The translations under genes and the position numbers were made by a program. This document shows, piece after piece, positions 8,349 to 17,698 of a stretch of 64,000 bases of DNA. The DNA comes from a bacterium (GTDB lineage Bacteria; Bacillota; Clostridia; Oscillospirales; Acutalibacteraceae): positions 124,001 to 188,000 of the forward strand of contig JALFLK010000009.1 in the NCBI GenBank assembly GCA_022774755.1, written 5' to 3'. The stretch's first letter is position 1, and each line of letters begins with the position of its first letter. The notes below the pieces were generated by a model that made no database searches, was not told where the DNA came from, and worked only from the letters and a program-made list of their open reading frames with translations.

Positions 8349-9161
8349 TTAATTTATTGACGGCGGTGCCTGTGTTCCGGCAGGGCTCGTGTCGCCATCG
8401 CAAAGATGCATCATACCGTTTGCGTCGGTGGTATAATCCCCTTGGGGCAAAAGCTGTGATATAGGCACTATTTCGTATCCTTTCTCCCTAATGGCGTCAA
8501 TTACCGCAGGAAGCGCTTCGGGCGTGTTTGTTGCTCCGTTATGCATCAAAATTATGCTTCCGCAATTTATTTTGTCCGAAATAGTTTTAACAATTTGCTG
8601 TGGGCTGGGGTCTTTCCAGTCAAGGGAGTCAACATCCCACTGCATACAGTACATATCTGCCGATTTAACAGCTTTTACGACAGCGTTATTGTAGTCGCCG
8701 TAGGGCGCTCTGAACAAAGTAGGTTTACAGCCAGTAAGGGCTTCTATTTTTTCATTGCAGGAGTCAATTTCTTCTTTCATTTTGCTTTCGGAAAGCTGAG
8801 ACATATACGGGTGTGTGTTGCTGTGATTTTCCACATCGTGGCCACGCTGAGCGATTTCCTTTACTGAATCAGGATATTTATCCACCCAATCGCCCACAAG
8901 GAAAAATGTAGTTTTAACATTTTTTTCGTCAAGAATATTCAAAAGCTGAGTTGTCTGCTCGTTTCCCCAGGCGGCGTCAAAGGAAAGCGCCACCTTTTTT
9001 TCGTCGGTGTCAACGCAGTATATGGGTATTTCTCTGGGTTCGGTCGCCGTCTGTACTGTTTTGGTGACGGCACCAAAGGATATAACTCCTGCCAGCACGG
9101 CAATAAACAGGCATACAAACATTATTGACAAGGACTTTTTGGTTAATATCAGAAGCTTCAT
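8349..9161 (-). CDS. PdaB-like polysaccharide deacetylase
   Basis: A 270-residue NodB-homology deacetylase with an N-terminal membrane/signal segment (about 8-30). Motifs in order: SFDAAWGNE (PdaB-type version of TFDDG), metal-binding HSNTHP, RAPYGDYN, QWDVDSLDW and ILMHNG. The family removes acetyl groups from peptidoglycan or related glycans; PdaB-type members act during spore formation. The ATG at 9161 is preferred because GGGGGA lies 7 bases upstream; that site is buried in a hairpin at 9170-9193. It is 60 bases downstream of cysS. The C-terminal about 30 residues after ISQLLPQG are non-conserved and polar. Confidence 0.85.
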   Translation of the reverse strand: MKLLILTKKSLSIMFVCLFIAVLAGVISFGAVTKTVQTATEPREIPIYCVDTDEKKVALSFDAAWGNEQTTQLLNILDEKNVKTTFFLVGDWVDKYPDSVKEIAQRGHDVENHSNTHPYMSQLSESKMKEEIDSCNEKIEALTGCKPTLFRAPYGDYNNAVVKAVKSADMYCMQWDVDSLDWKDPSPQQIVKTISDKINCGSIILMHNGATNTPEALPAVIDAIREKGYEIVPISQLLPQGDYTTDANGMMHLCDGDTSPAGTQAPPSIN

Positions 9162-9169
9162 AAATAAAT

Positions 9170-9193
9170 CCCCCCATAAAAATATATGAGGGG
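9170..9193 (-). promoter_or_regulatory. Hairpin masking the ribosome site of the deacetylase
   Basis: A 9-bp stem (9185-9193 with 9170-9178, one wobble pair) with a 6-base loop ends 8 bases before the ATG at 9161, and its 3' arm is the G-rich Shine-Dalgarno sequence. There is no T run, so it looks like a translational control structure or RNA stabiliser rather than a terminator. Confidence 0.55.
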
Positions 9194-9221
9194 ATATACA
9201 TAGGTTATTCAAAAAATTTTC

Positions 9222-10625
9222 TTAATTTTCAAACTTCCAAGTAACGCCTTGGGGTGTGTCTATCAAAACAATTCCACGGGCTTTCAGGTCGTCTCTTATT
9301 GCGTCTGCCGAGGTCCAGTCTTTGTTTTTTCTTGCCTCGTTGCGCTTTTCAATAAGCGCCGTAATTTCTTCGTTAAGGTCTTCATTGTTGTCTTCGGATT
9401 TTTCTGAGGACTCTAAATCAAGTGACAGAACAGAATCAAATTCCTTAACAAGCGCAAGCTTTTCGCTGTCATTTAAGTCCTGAGCTTTCAGAACATCATA
9501 AAGGCAGGTCACGGCAAGAGAAGTGTTAAGGTCATTGTCCATTGCAGATTTAAAGCTGTTTTGATAAGGCTTAAGCTTTGCGTCGTCAATATCAAGCCGA
9601 CTGTCAAGGGCAGAAACTCTGCTTTTAAGCTTTGAATAAGCGGTGGCGGCATTATCAAGACTCTCGTAACTGAAGGTGAGCGGTTTTCTGTAATGGGATT
9701 GCAGGCAGAAAAGACGGTAGGCGAGAGGGTTGTAGCCCTTTGATTCAAGGAGAGAAACGGTAAGAAAATCACCGCTTGATTTACTCATTTTACCTCTGGC
9801 ATCGTTCAGATGGAGTACATGAAACCAATATTTGCACCAAGGATGACCTAAAAATGCCTCGCTTTGGGCGATTTCGTTGGTATGATGGGGGAAAGCGTTG
9901 TCGATTCCTCCGCAGTGAATATCAAGGTGTCCGCCCAGGTGCTTAATGCTTATTGATGAACATTCTATGTGCCACCCCGGGTAGCCGACGCCCCAGGGGC
10001 TGTCCCATTTCAGCTCCTGGTCTTCAAATTTTGATTTTGTAAACCAAAGCACAAAGTCACTTTTATTGCGTTTGTTTGCGTCTTCATCCACGCTGTCACG
10101 AACGCCCACAGCTAAATCTTCCTCTTTAAAATTGCCGAATACATAGTAATTATTAAGCTTAGATGTGTCAAAATATACATTTCCGCCTGCGATATAAGCG
10201 TATCCATTTTCAAGGAGTACGGTTACCATATTGATAAAGTCGTCTATGCAGTTTGTGGCTGGCTCAACAACATCCGGAGTTTTAATATTCAGCTTCTTGC
10301 AGTCATTGAAAAATGCGTCTGTATAGAATTTAGCGATTTCCATAACGGATTTATGCTCTCTTTTTGCACCCTTGAGCATCTTATCCTCGCCTGTATCTGC
10401 ATCGCTGGAGAGATGTCCCACATCGGTAATGTTCATTACTCGCTTCACGTCGTATCCGCTGTATCGCAGATACTTTTCCAGTATATCCTCCATAATGTAG
10501 GTTCTGAGGTTGCCTATGTGAGCGTAGTGGTAAACGGTGGGACCGCAGGTGTACATTCTGACTTTCCTGCCCTCATAGGGGACGAACTCCTGTTTTGTCT
10601 GTCCTAAAGTATTATACAGAATCAT
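9222..10625 (-). CDS. cysS: Cysteinyl-tRNA synthetase
   Basis: Class I aminoacyl-tRNA synthetase charging tRNA-Cys. The 467 residues show the N-terminal zinc/HIGH region ([15 protein letters not shown]), the GWHIECSS zinc ligands, and the KMSKS loop ([10 protein letters not shown]), followed by the DALR domain. The start overlaps the end of cysE by 14 bases with GGAGG inside cysE, so the two are translated from one message. Expression is expected to be controlled by the Cys-specific T-box leader upstream of cysE. Confidence 0.97.
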   Translation of the reverse strand: MILYNTLGQTKQEFVPYEGRKVRMYTCGPTVYHYAHIGNLRTYIMEDILEKYLRYSGYDVKRVMNITDVGHLSSDADTGEDKMLKGAKREHKSVMEIAKFYTDAFFNDCKKLNIKTPDVVEPATNCIDDFINMVTVLLENGYAYIAGGNVYFDTSKLNNYYVFGNFKEEDLAVGVRDSVDEDANKRNKSDFVLWFTKSKFEDQELKWDSPWGVGYPGWHIECSSISIKHLGGHLDIHCGGIDNAFPHHTNEIAQSEAFLGHPWCKYWFHVLHLNDARGKMSKSSGDFLTVSLLESKGYNPLAYRLFCLQSHYRKPLTFSYESLDNAATAYSKLKSRVSALDSRLDIDDAKLKPYQNSFKSAMDNDLNTSLAVTCLYDVLKAQDLNDSEKLALVKEFDSVLSLDLESSEKSEDNNEDLNEEITALIEKRNEARKNKDWTSADAIRDDLKARGIVLIDTPQGVTWKFEN

Positions 10626-11262
10626 TTTTCTTTTCCTCCGAATTTCTCAGTTTTATCTCAATTCTTGACAGCTTTGCCTCAATTCCGCAAAGACTAAGCG
10701 CAACAGGGTCGGAAACATGAATTTGATCCAGAGCTTCGCTGCGCACGCCGTTTACTTTTACAATCCTTGCAGGCACTCCCACAGCAGTTGAATTTGCGGG
10801 AACCTCATTAAGCACTACGGCGCCGGCTGCGATTCTTGCGTTATCGCCGACTTTAAAAGGCCCAAGTACTTTTGCCCCTGCGCCGACAAGTACATTGTTG
10901 CCCAGTGTTGGGTGGCGCTTGCCGTGCTCTTTTCCTGTTCCGCCTAAGGTAACGTTCTGATAAATAGTGCAGTTGTCGCCTATAACGGTTGTTTCGCCGA
11001 TTACAACGCCCATACCGTGGTCGATAAAAAGTCCTTTTCCGATTTGTGCACCGGGGTGAATTTCAATTCCTGTTTTGTGACGGCTTCTCTGGGAAATATA
11101 TCTGGCTAAAAATTTAAGATTGTGCCGAAAGCACCAGTTTGCCCTTCTGTGAGAACGGACGGCTTTAAAACCCGAATATAAAAAGAAAACTTCAAGCTTT
11201 GATCTTGCCGCAGGGTCACGCTCCATTATTGCGTTAATATCTTCTCTTAAAGTTTTGAACAT
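10612..11262 (-). CDS. cysE: Serine O-acetyltransferase
   Basis: Makes O-acetylserine from serine and acetyl-CoA, the first step of cysteine synthesis. 216 residues with the N-terminal helical part ([16 protein letters not shown]) and a left-handed beta-helix of hexapeptide repeats, including [23 protein letters not shown] and [14 protein letters not shown]. The ATG at 11262 directly follows GGAGGTG; the longer frame to 11298 runs into a repeat. Together with cysS it forms the cysteine operon behind a T-box. Confidence 0.95.
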   Translation of the reverse strand: MFKTLREDINAIMERDPAARSKLEVFFLYSGFKAVRSHRRANWCFRHNLKFLARYISQRSRHKTGIEIHPGAQIGKGLFIDHGMGVVIGETTVIGDNCTIYQNVTLGGTGKEHGKRHPTLGNNVLVGAGAKVLGPFKVGDNARIAAGAVVLNEVPANSTAVGVPARIVKVNGVRSEALDQIHVSDPVALSLCGIEAKLSRIEIKLRNSEEKKNDSV

Positions 11263-11278
11263 TTTTTCACCTCCAAAG

Positions 11279-11506
11279 TCGAGTACCTCGACACGCAATT
11301 CGTGCAGACAGCTACTGCTGAAAACAACCTTTTACGCCCGAGCACAGCCGAGCAATTTTTTATAATGCAAATATTCGAGTGCCTCGACACGCAATTCGTG
11401 CAGATAGAAAGATTTTTCAAAGCACTATGTTGCCCGACCGTTAAAAGCATTTTCCGATAAAGTAAAACATTCGAGTACCTCGACACGCAATTCGTGCAGA
11501 CAGCTT
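11279..11506. repeat. Three repeats at exact 96-bp spacing
   Basis: A core of about 32 bases starting TCGAGTACCTCGACACGC occurs at 11279, 11375 and 11471, so the period is exactly 96. The outer copies share a longer tail (to about 11344 and 11536); the middle copy diverges after 32 bases. Each core contains two small inverted repeats, TCGAG/CTCGA and CACG/CGTG. The array lies in the leader between the T-box terminator and the cysE start, in the transcribed direction. Confidence 0.85.
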
Positions 11507-11560
11507 CTGCTGAAAACAGTCTTTTATGCCCGAGCGAAACCGTGAAATCTACTATAATGC

Positions 11561-11870
11561 AAAAAAACGCCATCCCAAAAGGGACGACGCAGTCGTGGTT
11601 CCACCCAATTTCAATAGATTGCCATAACTTAATTCATCATTAAGCATAGGCAAATCTGTCCTCAAAGCCTTTAACGCAGGCAAAACGCACGGAAATACTG
11701 ATTGATTCACAATAACAAATCACACAGAAAAGTGGTGAATCAAGGTTCCTGCCGTAAGCTCAAAGGTGCATTTCACGAAAAATCCGTCAAGAGCGCTCTC
11801 AGCATACACGCTCCTCTCTGATGACGCAAAATCCGATACTTCTCCTTGTCATCGCCTTTAAAATACTATC
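11561..11870 (-). ncRNA. Cysteine-specific T-box leader of cysE-cysS
   Basis: Reading the minus strand, the conserved T-box TGGAACCACG lies at 11603-11594, followed by a terminator (stem 11591-11571 region, loop TTTT, then seven T at 11568-11562). The competing antiterminator would use the T-box. Upstream, AGAAGTAT near 11842 resembles the base of Stem I, and GAAATGCACC places a TGC codon at 11770-11768 in a likely specifier loop. TGC is a cysteine codon, matching the downstream genes. Uncharged tRNA-Cys should stabilise antitermination and raise cysE-cysS expression. Boundaries are approximate. Confidence 0.9.
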
Positions 11871-11891
11871 TACACTATATTATATACAATT

Positions 11892-11897
11892 TGTCAA
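11892..11897 (-). promoter_or_regulatory. Probable -35 box of the T-box transcript
   Basis: TTGACA on the minus strand lies just after the pgsA stop; AT-rich TATAAT/TATAGT-like sequences follow, but none is at an ideal 17-base spacing, so the -10 box is not assigned. Confidence 0.45.
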
Positions 11898-11909
11898 AAA
11901 AAGCAAATA

Positions 11910-12503
11910 TTATTTTCCGGAAATATACTCCTTGTTTTCATAAACATAAACAACGCCGGAAATAACAGCAAAGGCTGTCGAAATCCAGAGAAGCACCTCT
12001 CCGATAATAAAAAACACAGAGGTCAAATAAGAGTATATTTCGAGGTTCAATGGGATAATTCCCATTGAAATAAGCTCCAGAAAATACTGTATCACAAAAA
12101 CCGTTACAATCGCCGTCATTTGCGTTACGGTCTTAATTTTACCGTAGATGTTTGCGGCGACTACCTTGCCTTTTGAAGCGGCGGCAAGACGAACCGAGGT
12201 TACGGTAAATTCTCTGAACAGCACAATAATAACAAGAATGCAGTCGCAAAGCCCTGTACCTACAAAACATACCAATGCGGAAATTACCAGTATTTTATCG
12301 GCAAGCGGGTCGAGAAATTTGCCGAAATCGGTGACAAGATTCCGCTTTCTTGCTATTTTACCGTCAAGACAGTCCGTTACCGAGGCGACGGTAAAAATCA
12401 GAAGAGCCGCAAGAAAATGGTGGGGAAAGGGGATGAGCAAAGCGGCAACGAAAACAGGAACAAGCACCATCCGAATAATAGTTAGTTTATTAGGTAGATT
12501 CAT
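11910..12503 (-). CDS. pgsA: CDP-diacylglycerol-glycerol-3-phosphate phosphatidyltransferase
   Basis: Integral membrane enzyme that makes phosphatidylglycerol phosphate, the committed step to phosphatidylglycerol. The CDP-alcohol phosphatidyltransferase signature is complete: DCLDGKIAR followed by G(K)FLDPLADK with the two aspartates spaced as expected. 197 residues with about five or six membrane segments. It follows rimO by 12 bases and is the last gene of the long minus-strand run from the lipoprotein gene at 21454. Confidence 0.93.
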   Translation of the reverse strand: MNLPNKLTIIRMVLVPVFVAALLIPFPHHFLAALLIFTVASVTDCLDGKIARKRNLVTDFGKFLDPLADKILVISALVCFVGTGLCDCILVIIVLFREFTVTSVRLAAASKGKVVAANIYGKIKTVTQMTAIVTVFVIQYFLELISMGIIPLNLEIYSYLTSVFFIIGEVLLWISTAFAVISGVVYVYENKEYISGK

Positions 12504-12515
12504 ATTGAGCCTCGT

Positions 12516-13844
12516 CTAAATCATTTCTCCGATAGGGTCACAGCCAAGGTAATCGTCAATTTTAACCTGAACAAAATCTCCCGGAGCAGGTTTTGCACCG
12601 CTGCAGTTAAAGAACACAACTCCGTCAACCTCGGGGGCGTCTGCCTGGGACCTGCCAAAGTAACACTCGGCGTAGCGGTCATATCCCTCGCACAAAACCG
12701 TTATGGTTTTGCCCATAAGCTGTTTGCAGTATTCCTCCATAATAAGCTGCTGCTGTTCCATAATAATATCGGCACGCTTTTGCTTGATTTCCGGGTCAAT
12801 CTGCATTGACATTTCAGCGGCTTTGGTGTTTTCCTCCTGAGAATATGCAAAGCAACCTAAACGCTGGAATTTCATTTCCTTGGCAAATTCCGCAAGGTCT
12901 TCAAAATCCTCCCGGGTTTCTCCCGGAAATCCCGTAATAAAGGTCGTTCGTATTGTTATATCCGGAATCTTCTCTCTGAGCTTTTCAACTTTTGCTTTAA
13001 GCGTGTCACGGTCGCCCTTGCGGTTCATATTATGAAGAACCTGAGCACTGCAATGCTGCATAGGCAGGTCAATGTATTTTACTATTTTTTCCTCCTGAGC
13101 CATAGTGTCAATAAGCTCGTCGGTTAGGTTTTCGGGATAGCAGTACAGCACCCTTATCCATTTTAATTTTTCAATTTTGCACAGTTCTTTAAGAAGCTTT
13201 GCCAGAGACGGCTCGCCGTACAGGTCAACCCCGTACTTTGTAGTATCCTGAGCTATTACAATAAGCTCTTTAACGCCGTTTTCTGCAAGGCGATTTGCCT
13301 CTTCAATGATATTTTCCATTTTTCTGCTGCGAAATTTGCCCCTGATAAGGGGAATTGCGCAGTAGGAACAGCAGTTTGAACAGCCCTCGGCGATTTTAAT
13401 ATAAGCGTAGTAACCGGGCGTGCTTTGAACCCTTCCGCCCTCAAGGGGAAGCAGAGTTTTTTCGGGAAATTCCTCAACATTTTCTCCCTGAACAGTTCGC
13501 ATAACTATGTCGGCAATATCGCTGTTTGCTCCGATTCCTGCAACAGCGTCAACCTCAAACATATTCTGCATAATTTCGGATTTATATCTTTGTGCAAGAC
13601 AGCCCGTTACAATAATTTTCTTTATCTTACCCTCGGCTTTAAGCTTGCCCAGTTCGATTATTTCGTCAATGCTCTCCTGTTTTGCAGACTCAATAAATCC
13701 GCAGGTGTTTACTATTGCAACGTCGCACATTGCAGGGTCGTCAACAATGGTAAAACCCTTTTCCTTAAGCTTGTAAAGGAGCATTTCTGCGTCCACACGG
13801 TTTTTTTCGCATCCTAAGGATACGATTCCTACCTTGTAATTCAT
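12516..13844 (-). CDS. rimO: Ribosomal protein S12 methylthiotransferase
   Basis: Radical-SAM enzyme that methylthiolates the conserved aspartate of ribosomal protein S12. Visible: N-terminal MTTase iron-sulfur domain (SLGCEKNRVDAE, VNTCGFIESA, VTGCLAQRY supply the three cysteines), radical-SAM motif CSNCCSYC, and a C-terminal TRAM domain. The ATG at 13844 (442 residues) lies one base past the recX stop with GAGG 12 bases upstream; the longer frame would need a TTG at 13862. SLGCEKN marks RimO rather than MiaB. Confidence 0.93.
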   Translation of the reverse strand: MNYKVGIVSLGCEKNRVDAEMLLYKLKEKGFTIVDDPAMCDVAIVNTCGFIESAKQESIDEIIELGKLKAEGKIKKIIVTGCLAQRYKSEIMQNMFEVDAVAGIGANSDIADIVMRTVQGENVEEFPEKTLLPLEGGRVQSTPGYYAYIKIAEGCSNCCSYCAIPLIRGKFRSRKMENIIEEANRLAENGVKELIVIAQDTTKYGVDLYGEPSLAKLLKELCKIEKLKWIRVLYCYPENLTDELIDTMAQEEKIVKYIDLPMQHCSAQVLHNMNRKGDRDTLKAKVEKLREKIPDITIRTTFITGFPGETREDFEDLAEFAKEMKFQRLGCFAYSQEENTKAAEMSMQIDPEIKQKRADIIMEQQQLIMEEYCKQLMGKTITVLCEGYDRYAECYFGRSQADAPEVDGVVFFNCSGAKPAPGDFVQVKIDDYLGCDPIGEMI

Positions 13845-13845
13845 A

Positions 13846-14460
13846 TCAATATTCATCCTCAATATATTCCCGAATAACGGAATTTATGTCACTGTAGCTG
13901 TAACCCAGCCTTTGAAGCCCCATAACACACCGCCGTTTGCCCTTTTCGTCGGAAAGATTTTTGGCATATTTTTTTTCGATTACGGCTCTGATGTTCTGTT
14001 GCGGGTCAATTTCAAGCTGTTCGATTATTTCTTCGGCTAAGTCTTTGTCTATGCCCTTTTGAATCAGCTTGTATTTTATGCCTTTTTGGGCCAAGTGCTT
14101 GTTTTCCGAAAGCTCACGGGCGTATCTTTCTGCAAAGGCTTCGTCGTTAATAAGACCCAGTTCCTCCATTCTGTCAGCCGCAAGCTCTGCTGATTCTCTG
14201 GGAACGGTGACTGCGATTTTGTCAATAAGCTCTTTTCTTGAATGGTCACGGCTTGAAATAAGCCAAAGGGCTTTTTCCTTAGCTCTGCGGAAATCTGAAA
14301 GCTCAATGTATTCTCTGAGGGTTTCATCATCTATTTCGTCACCGGGGGCAATGCCCTCCTCTAAAACCGTTCGTGAGTCCAGCTTTACTGCAAATTCGCC
14401 GTCAATATATATGGAGGAAAGATACTTTCTGCACTTTTTAATCTGGGTGATTTTCATCAT
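13846..14460 (-). CDS. recX: RecA regulator RecX
   Basis: A 204-residue all-helical RecX protein, which binds RecA filaments and limits recombination. Typical segments: [41 protein letters not shown]. Its ATG overlaps the recA stop by four bases (ATGA), so translation is coupled to RecA. Confidence 0.92.
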   Translation of the reverse strand: MMKITQIKKCRKYLSSIYIDGEFAVKLDSRTVLEEGIAPGDEIDDETLREYIELSDFRRAKEKALWLISSRDHSRKELIDKIAVTVPRESAELAADRMEELGLINDEAFAERYARELSENKHLAQKGIKYKLIQKGIDKDLAEEIIEQLEIDPQQNIRAVIEKKYAKNLSDEKGKRRCVMGLQRLGYSYSDINSVIREYIEDEY

Positions 14461-15563
14461 TCTTCAACCAAAACATCAATCTTTTTTTCAGAGGCGGAGG
14501 TACTTTCTGCCTCGTCGTCAATTTTGGCGGCTGCCTTTACGGTTGTGCCTTTTTTGCCCTTAGGTTTTTTGTTTTTTATTTTATCAATATTTTTCATCAG
14601 CTCGGCTTCAATTTCTCCGGCAAGCTGTGTATCATTTTTAAGAAGTTCCTTAACCTTATCTCTGCCTTGTCCCAGTCGGTTACCGTTATAGCTGAACCAA
14701 GCACCGGCTTTCTGAACAACGTCAGCCTCAACCGCAAGGTCAAGAAGCTCGCCGATTCTTGAAATTCCCTCGCCGTACATTATGTCAAATTCAGCCTCTT
14801 TAAAGGGAGGCGCCATCTTGTTTTTGACAACCTTTGCTCTTGTGCGTGAGCCGATAATTTCGCCGTTTACCTTGATTGCCTCGGCTTTTCTGATGTCAAT
14901 ACGAACGGAGCTGTAGAATTTCAGCGCACGTCCGCCGGTTGTTACCTCGGGACTGCCGTAAATTACGCCGACCTTTTCACGGAGCTGGTTAATAAATATA
15001 GCAACGCAGTTGGATTTTGAAATTGCGCCTGCAAGTTTTCTCAACGCCTGGGACATAAGGCGTGCGTGAAGACCCACGTGGCTGTCGCCCATTTCGCCCT
15101 CAATCTCTGCCTTTGGAACAAGTGCGGCAACCGAGTCGATTACGATTACATCAATGGCACCGCTTCGGATAAGCGCTTCGGCAATTTCCAAAGCGTCCTC
15201 GCCTGTGTCAGGCTGTGAAACCAAAAGTGAATCCACATCTACGCCTAATGCAGCGGCATAGGTAGGGTCAAGAGCATGCTCAACATCAATAAAAGCAGCG
15301 TTTCCTCCGTCTTTCTGTCCCTCTGCAATGCAGTGAAGTGACAGGGTTGTTTTTCCCGATGATTCGGGTCCGTATATTTCTACAATTCTTCCTCTGGGAA
15401 GTCCGCCGATTCCCAAAGCGATATCTAAGGATAAGGAGCCTGTTGAGATGTGGCTGACATTCATAGAAGTGTTCTGTCCCAAGCGCATAACCGCACCCTT
15501 ACCGAACTGCTTTTCAATCTGACTTAAGGCTGTTTCCAAAGCCTTATTTTTATCTACTGCCAT
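14457..15563 (-). CDS. recA: Recombinase RecA
   Basis: ATP-dependent strand-exchange protein and SOS coprotease. 368 residues: Walker [10 protein letters not shown] (about 65-73), Walker [12 protein letters not shown]1/L2 DNA loops, and a Lys-rich then acidic C-terminal tail ([11 protein letters not shown]). The ATG at 15563 is 7 bases after GGAGG; a GTG at 15578 overlaps that ribosome site. It has its own promoter at 15614-15642. I found only one half (CGAAC) of a LexA-type box nearby, so SOS control is not shown. Confidence 0.98.
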   Translation of the reverse strand: MAVDKNKALETALSQIEKQFGKGAVMRLGQNTSMNVSHISTGSLSLDIALGIGGLPRGRIVEIYGPESSGKTTLSLHCIAEGQKDGGNAAFIDVEHALDPTYAAALGVDVDSLLVSQPDTGEDALEIAEALIRSGAIDVIVIDSVAALVPKAEIEGEMGDSHVGLHARLMSQALRKLAGAISKSNCVAIFINQLREKVGVIYGSPEVTTGGRALKFYSSVRIDIRKAEAIKVNGEIIGSRTRAKVVKNKMAPPFKEAEFDIMYGEGISRIGELLDLAVEADVVQKAGAWFSYNGNRLGQGRDKVKELLKNDTQLAGEIEAELMKNIDKIKNKKPKGKKGTTVKAAAKIDDEAESTSASEKKIDVLVEE

Positions 15564-15576
15564 TTCATAACCTCCC

Positions 15577-15591
15577 ACTGCTAAGAGCAGT
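15577..15591 (-). promoter_or_regulatory. Small hairpin just before recA ribosome site
   Basis: ACTGCT and AGCAGT form a perfect 6-bp stem with a 3-base loop immediately upstream of the GGAGG of recA. It could stabilise the message or keep the ribosome site open; no terminator T run follows. Confidence 0.4.
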
Positions 15592-15613
15592 TTTTATTTA
15601 ATCGAGTAATAAT

Positions 15614-15642
15614 ATTATAATTTAATCGGGGCAAAAAAGCAA
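15614..15642 (-). promoter_or_regulatory. recA promoter
   Basis: On the minus strand TTGCTT (15642-15637) and TATAAT (15619-15614) are spaced 17 bases apart, about 50 bases upstream of the recA start. Confidence 0.7.
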
Positions 15643-15674
15643 CGATTTGAGGGCATAATATACGAACAAATTTT

Positions 15675-16535
15675 CTATTTTTTGAGCAAAGTACCGATTA
15701 TAGCCCTTTGCGTCCCCCCTAAATCAACTTTAAATTTGATATTTTCCAGTCCTTGAGCAAGCATCATTTGTCTTACATCGTCAAACTGATTTTCTCCCAG
15801 CTCAAATGCCATAACACCGCCGCAATTTAGCTTTTTTGTCCATTGAGATGTAATAAACCGGTAAAAATCCAAGCCGTCCTCACCGCCGTCAAGAGCCATA
15901 GAAGGTTCCATACGGACTTCCTTTTGCAGAGTTTTAATCTCATCGGAAATAACATAGGGGGGATTTGAAACTATTATGTCAAAGCTGTTATCGGAAAAAT
16001 CGTCAAAGCAAGTAAATATGTCCTTTTGCATAGCCTTGACCGAAACGCCGTTTGATTTTATATTTTTTTCAAGATATTCAAAAGCCCGTGGAGAAAGCTC
16101 CACCGCAGTAACATTTGAATTTTTAAATGCCTTTGCAAGCACAACCGCAATGGCTCCGCTTCCGGAGCACAGGTCGAGAATTTCAAGCTTTGCGTTCGGA
16201 CCGGCGCTTTCAATACAGAGGTTTACCACCTCGCAGGTGTCCTCTCTGGGAATCAGCACGCCTTTTCCCACAGCAAAGTCACACCCCATAAAGCTCCAGC
16301 TTCCTAAAATATACTGCAAAGGCTCAAAACTGCACCTGCGTTCCACAAGAGAACAAAAAAGCTGTGCGGATTTATCGTCAGCTTTTGTATCACCCCGTGC
16401 AATAAGCGCCGTGCGGTCAAATCCAAAAACTTTTTCGATTATACATAAAGCGTCAAAGGCAGGAGAATCAATTCCTGCCTCTTGAAGCCTTTGCTTTGCT
16501 GTTTTGTATAGTTCTTCAACCGTAACAGAATTCAT
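15675..16535 (-). CDS. prmC: Release factor glutamine methyltransferase
   Basis: N5-methylates the GGQ glutamine of peptide release factors. 286 residues with the N-terminal helical domain, SAM-binding DLCSGSGAIAVVLA, and the catalytic NPPYV motif. Upstream DUF1385 plus prmC is a usual Firmicutes pair; the release factor gene prfA is further away here at 38356. Confidence 0.93.
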   Translation of the reverse strand: MNSVTVEELYKTAKQRLQEAGIDSPAFDALCIIEKVFGFDRTALIARGDTKADDKSAQLFCSLVERRCSFEPLQYILGSWSFMGCDFAVGKGVLIPREDTCEVVNLCIESAGPNAKLEILDLCSGSGAIAVVLAKAFKNSNVTAVELSPRAFEYLEKNIKSNGVSVKAMQKDIFTCFDDFSDNSFDIIVSNPPYVISDEIKTLQKEVRMEPSMALDGGEDGLDFYRFITSQWTKKLNCGGVMAFELGENQFDDVRQMMLAQGLENIKFKVDLGGTQRAIIGTLLKK

Positions 16536-16567
16536 TTTAGGGTTTATTCCTTTGCAAGTTTACTTAA

Positions 16568-16631
16568 GGAAACACTGATTAAATCGTTTGTGCAAACAGT
16601 TTTCAGCGTGATTTATTCAGTGCTTACTTAA
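16568..16631. repeat. Short MITE-like element (64 bp)
   Basis: Inverted ends TTAAGGAAACACTGATTAAATC-like (left) and its near complement (right, ending ...CAGTGCTTACTTAA) enclose only about 20 bases. Both ends match the ends of the 170-bp element at 27607-27776. It fills the prmC/DUF1385 gap, and the TAA stop of the DUF1385 gene lies within its right end. Confidence 0.7.
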
Positions 16632-17607
16632 TTATATCCGTGCCGTCGTCGGGGATAACGGCTTTCATAGCCTTAATTGCAACCTCGCACATTTTTTTAT
16701 CAGGCTCTTTTGTTGTTATTCTCTGCGCCCAAAGACCGGGAGCCGCAATTATCCTTGTAATCACATTGTCGTGCTTTCCGCATATTTTAATAAGCTCATA
16801 GCCTACTCCGCAGGATACGGGGAGCAGTAAAATCTTAATTACCGGTCTTAATGCAGAGATTCCGAAGGGGGCAACAGGTACAAACAGACCTACAATAATT
16901 CCTACAATTAACATCAGAATCATAAAGCTTGTTCCGCATCTGGGGTGGAATCTGCTTTGCTTTTTTACATTTTCTACCGTAAGCTCTTCTTCGTTTTCGT
17001 AACAGAAAATAGTTTTGTGTTCTGCACCGTGGTACATAAATACCCTCTTCATTTCGGTCATTTGAGAGCAAACAACAATGTAGAGCAGGAACAGGATGAT
17101 TTTTAAGACGCCTTCAAATACGGATTTGTAAAAAACTACATCGCCCGATTCACCTTGGAATGCAGGCACAATATTTGAGGTAAGGTCAAACAAAAATGTA
17201 GGCAGAAAGAAGAAAAGAAGTACGGCAAGCGCAACGCCGAGAATCGAGGAGAAAACCATAAGCACTTTCATTATTTTATCTCCGAATTTCTCGTCAATCC
17301 ATTTTTCAAACTTACCGGGCTCTTCCTCTTCAATCTCGCCTGCCTCAACAGCCTTGTTGGCAGAGAGCATAAGCGCCTTGTAGCTTAAGCGCATTGAATC
17401 AATAAGTCCTGCGATTCCACGCAAAAAAGGCAGTTTAAAGGCTTTGCATTTTTCGGGAATTGTGGTTATGCTTATATCTTCCGTGTAAATATCGTCTTCG
17501 CCCATTCTTACGGCGACGGTGGTTCTTTTGGGACCACGCATCATAATTCCTTCAATCAGAGCGCTTCCGCCGATTGAGGTGATTTTTTTAGTGTTTATTT
17601 TTGCCAT
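16624..17607 (-). CDS. DUF1385 membrane protein (YqhQ-like)
   Basis: A 327-residue membrane protein of the DUF1385 family, function not established. Seen: GGSALIEGIMMRGPK near the N-terminus, the conserved GAEHKTIFCYE block about residue 195, HPRCGTSF, and about four or five membrane segments. Family members are often next to prmC, as here. Its stop codon is supplied by a MITE-like repeat, suggesting the last residue or two were changed by insertion. Confidence 0.88.
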   Translation of the reverse strand: MAKINTKKITSIGGSALIEGIMMRGPKRTTVAVRMGEDDIYTEDISITTIPEKCKAFKLPFLRGIAGLIDSMRLSYKALMLSANKAVEAGEIEEEEPGKFEKWIDEKFGDKIMKVLMVFSSILGVALAVLLFFFLPTFLFDLTSNIVPAFQGESGDVVFYKSVFEGVLKIILFLLYIVVCSQMTEMKRVFMYHGAEHKTIFCYENEEELTVENVKKQSRFHPRCGTSFMILMLIVGIIVGLFVPVAPFGISALRPVIKILLLPVSCGVGYELIKICGKHDNVITRIIAAPGLWAQRITTKEPDKKMCEVAIKAMKAVIPDDGTDIIK

Positions 17608-17698
17608 TTTCCATTACCTTTCGTAAGTAAAATGCACCGTAAACTGTGAATACATAAATTAAGATTGTTTCATATTTACGATTGTTTCTGCGGATTAT

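Noticed and set aside
11279..11506. Possible CRISPR array
   Set aside because: Only three repeats, the spacers of outer copies resemble each other, and no cas genes are near.
11247..11573. 108-codon open frame across the 96-bp repeats, minus strand
   Set aside because: It starts inside the T-box terminator, has no ribosome site and runs into cysE; the regular peptide pattern follows from the DNA repeats. Kept only as a remote leader-peptide idea.
13425..13817. Plus-strand frame opposite rimO
   Set aside because: No ribosome site and no recognisable domain; rimO is certain.
15663..15676. LexA/SOS box upstream of recA
   Set aside because: Only one half-site (CGAAC) is good; the other half does not match GTTCG and it is far from the promoter.
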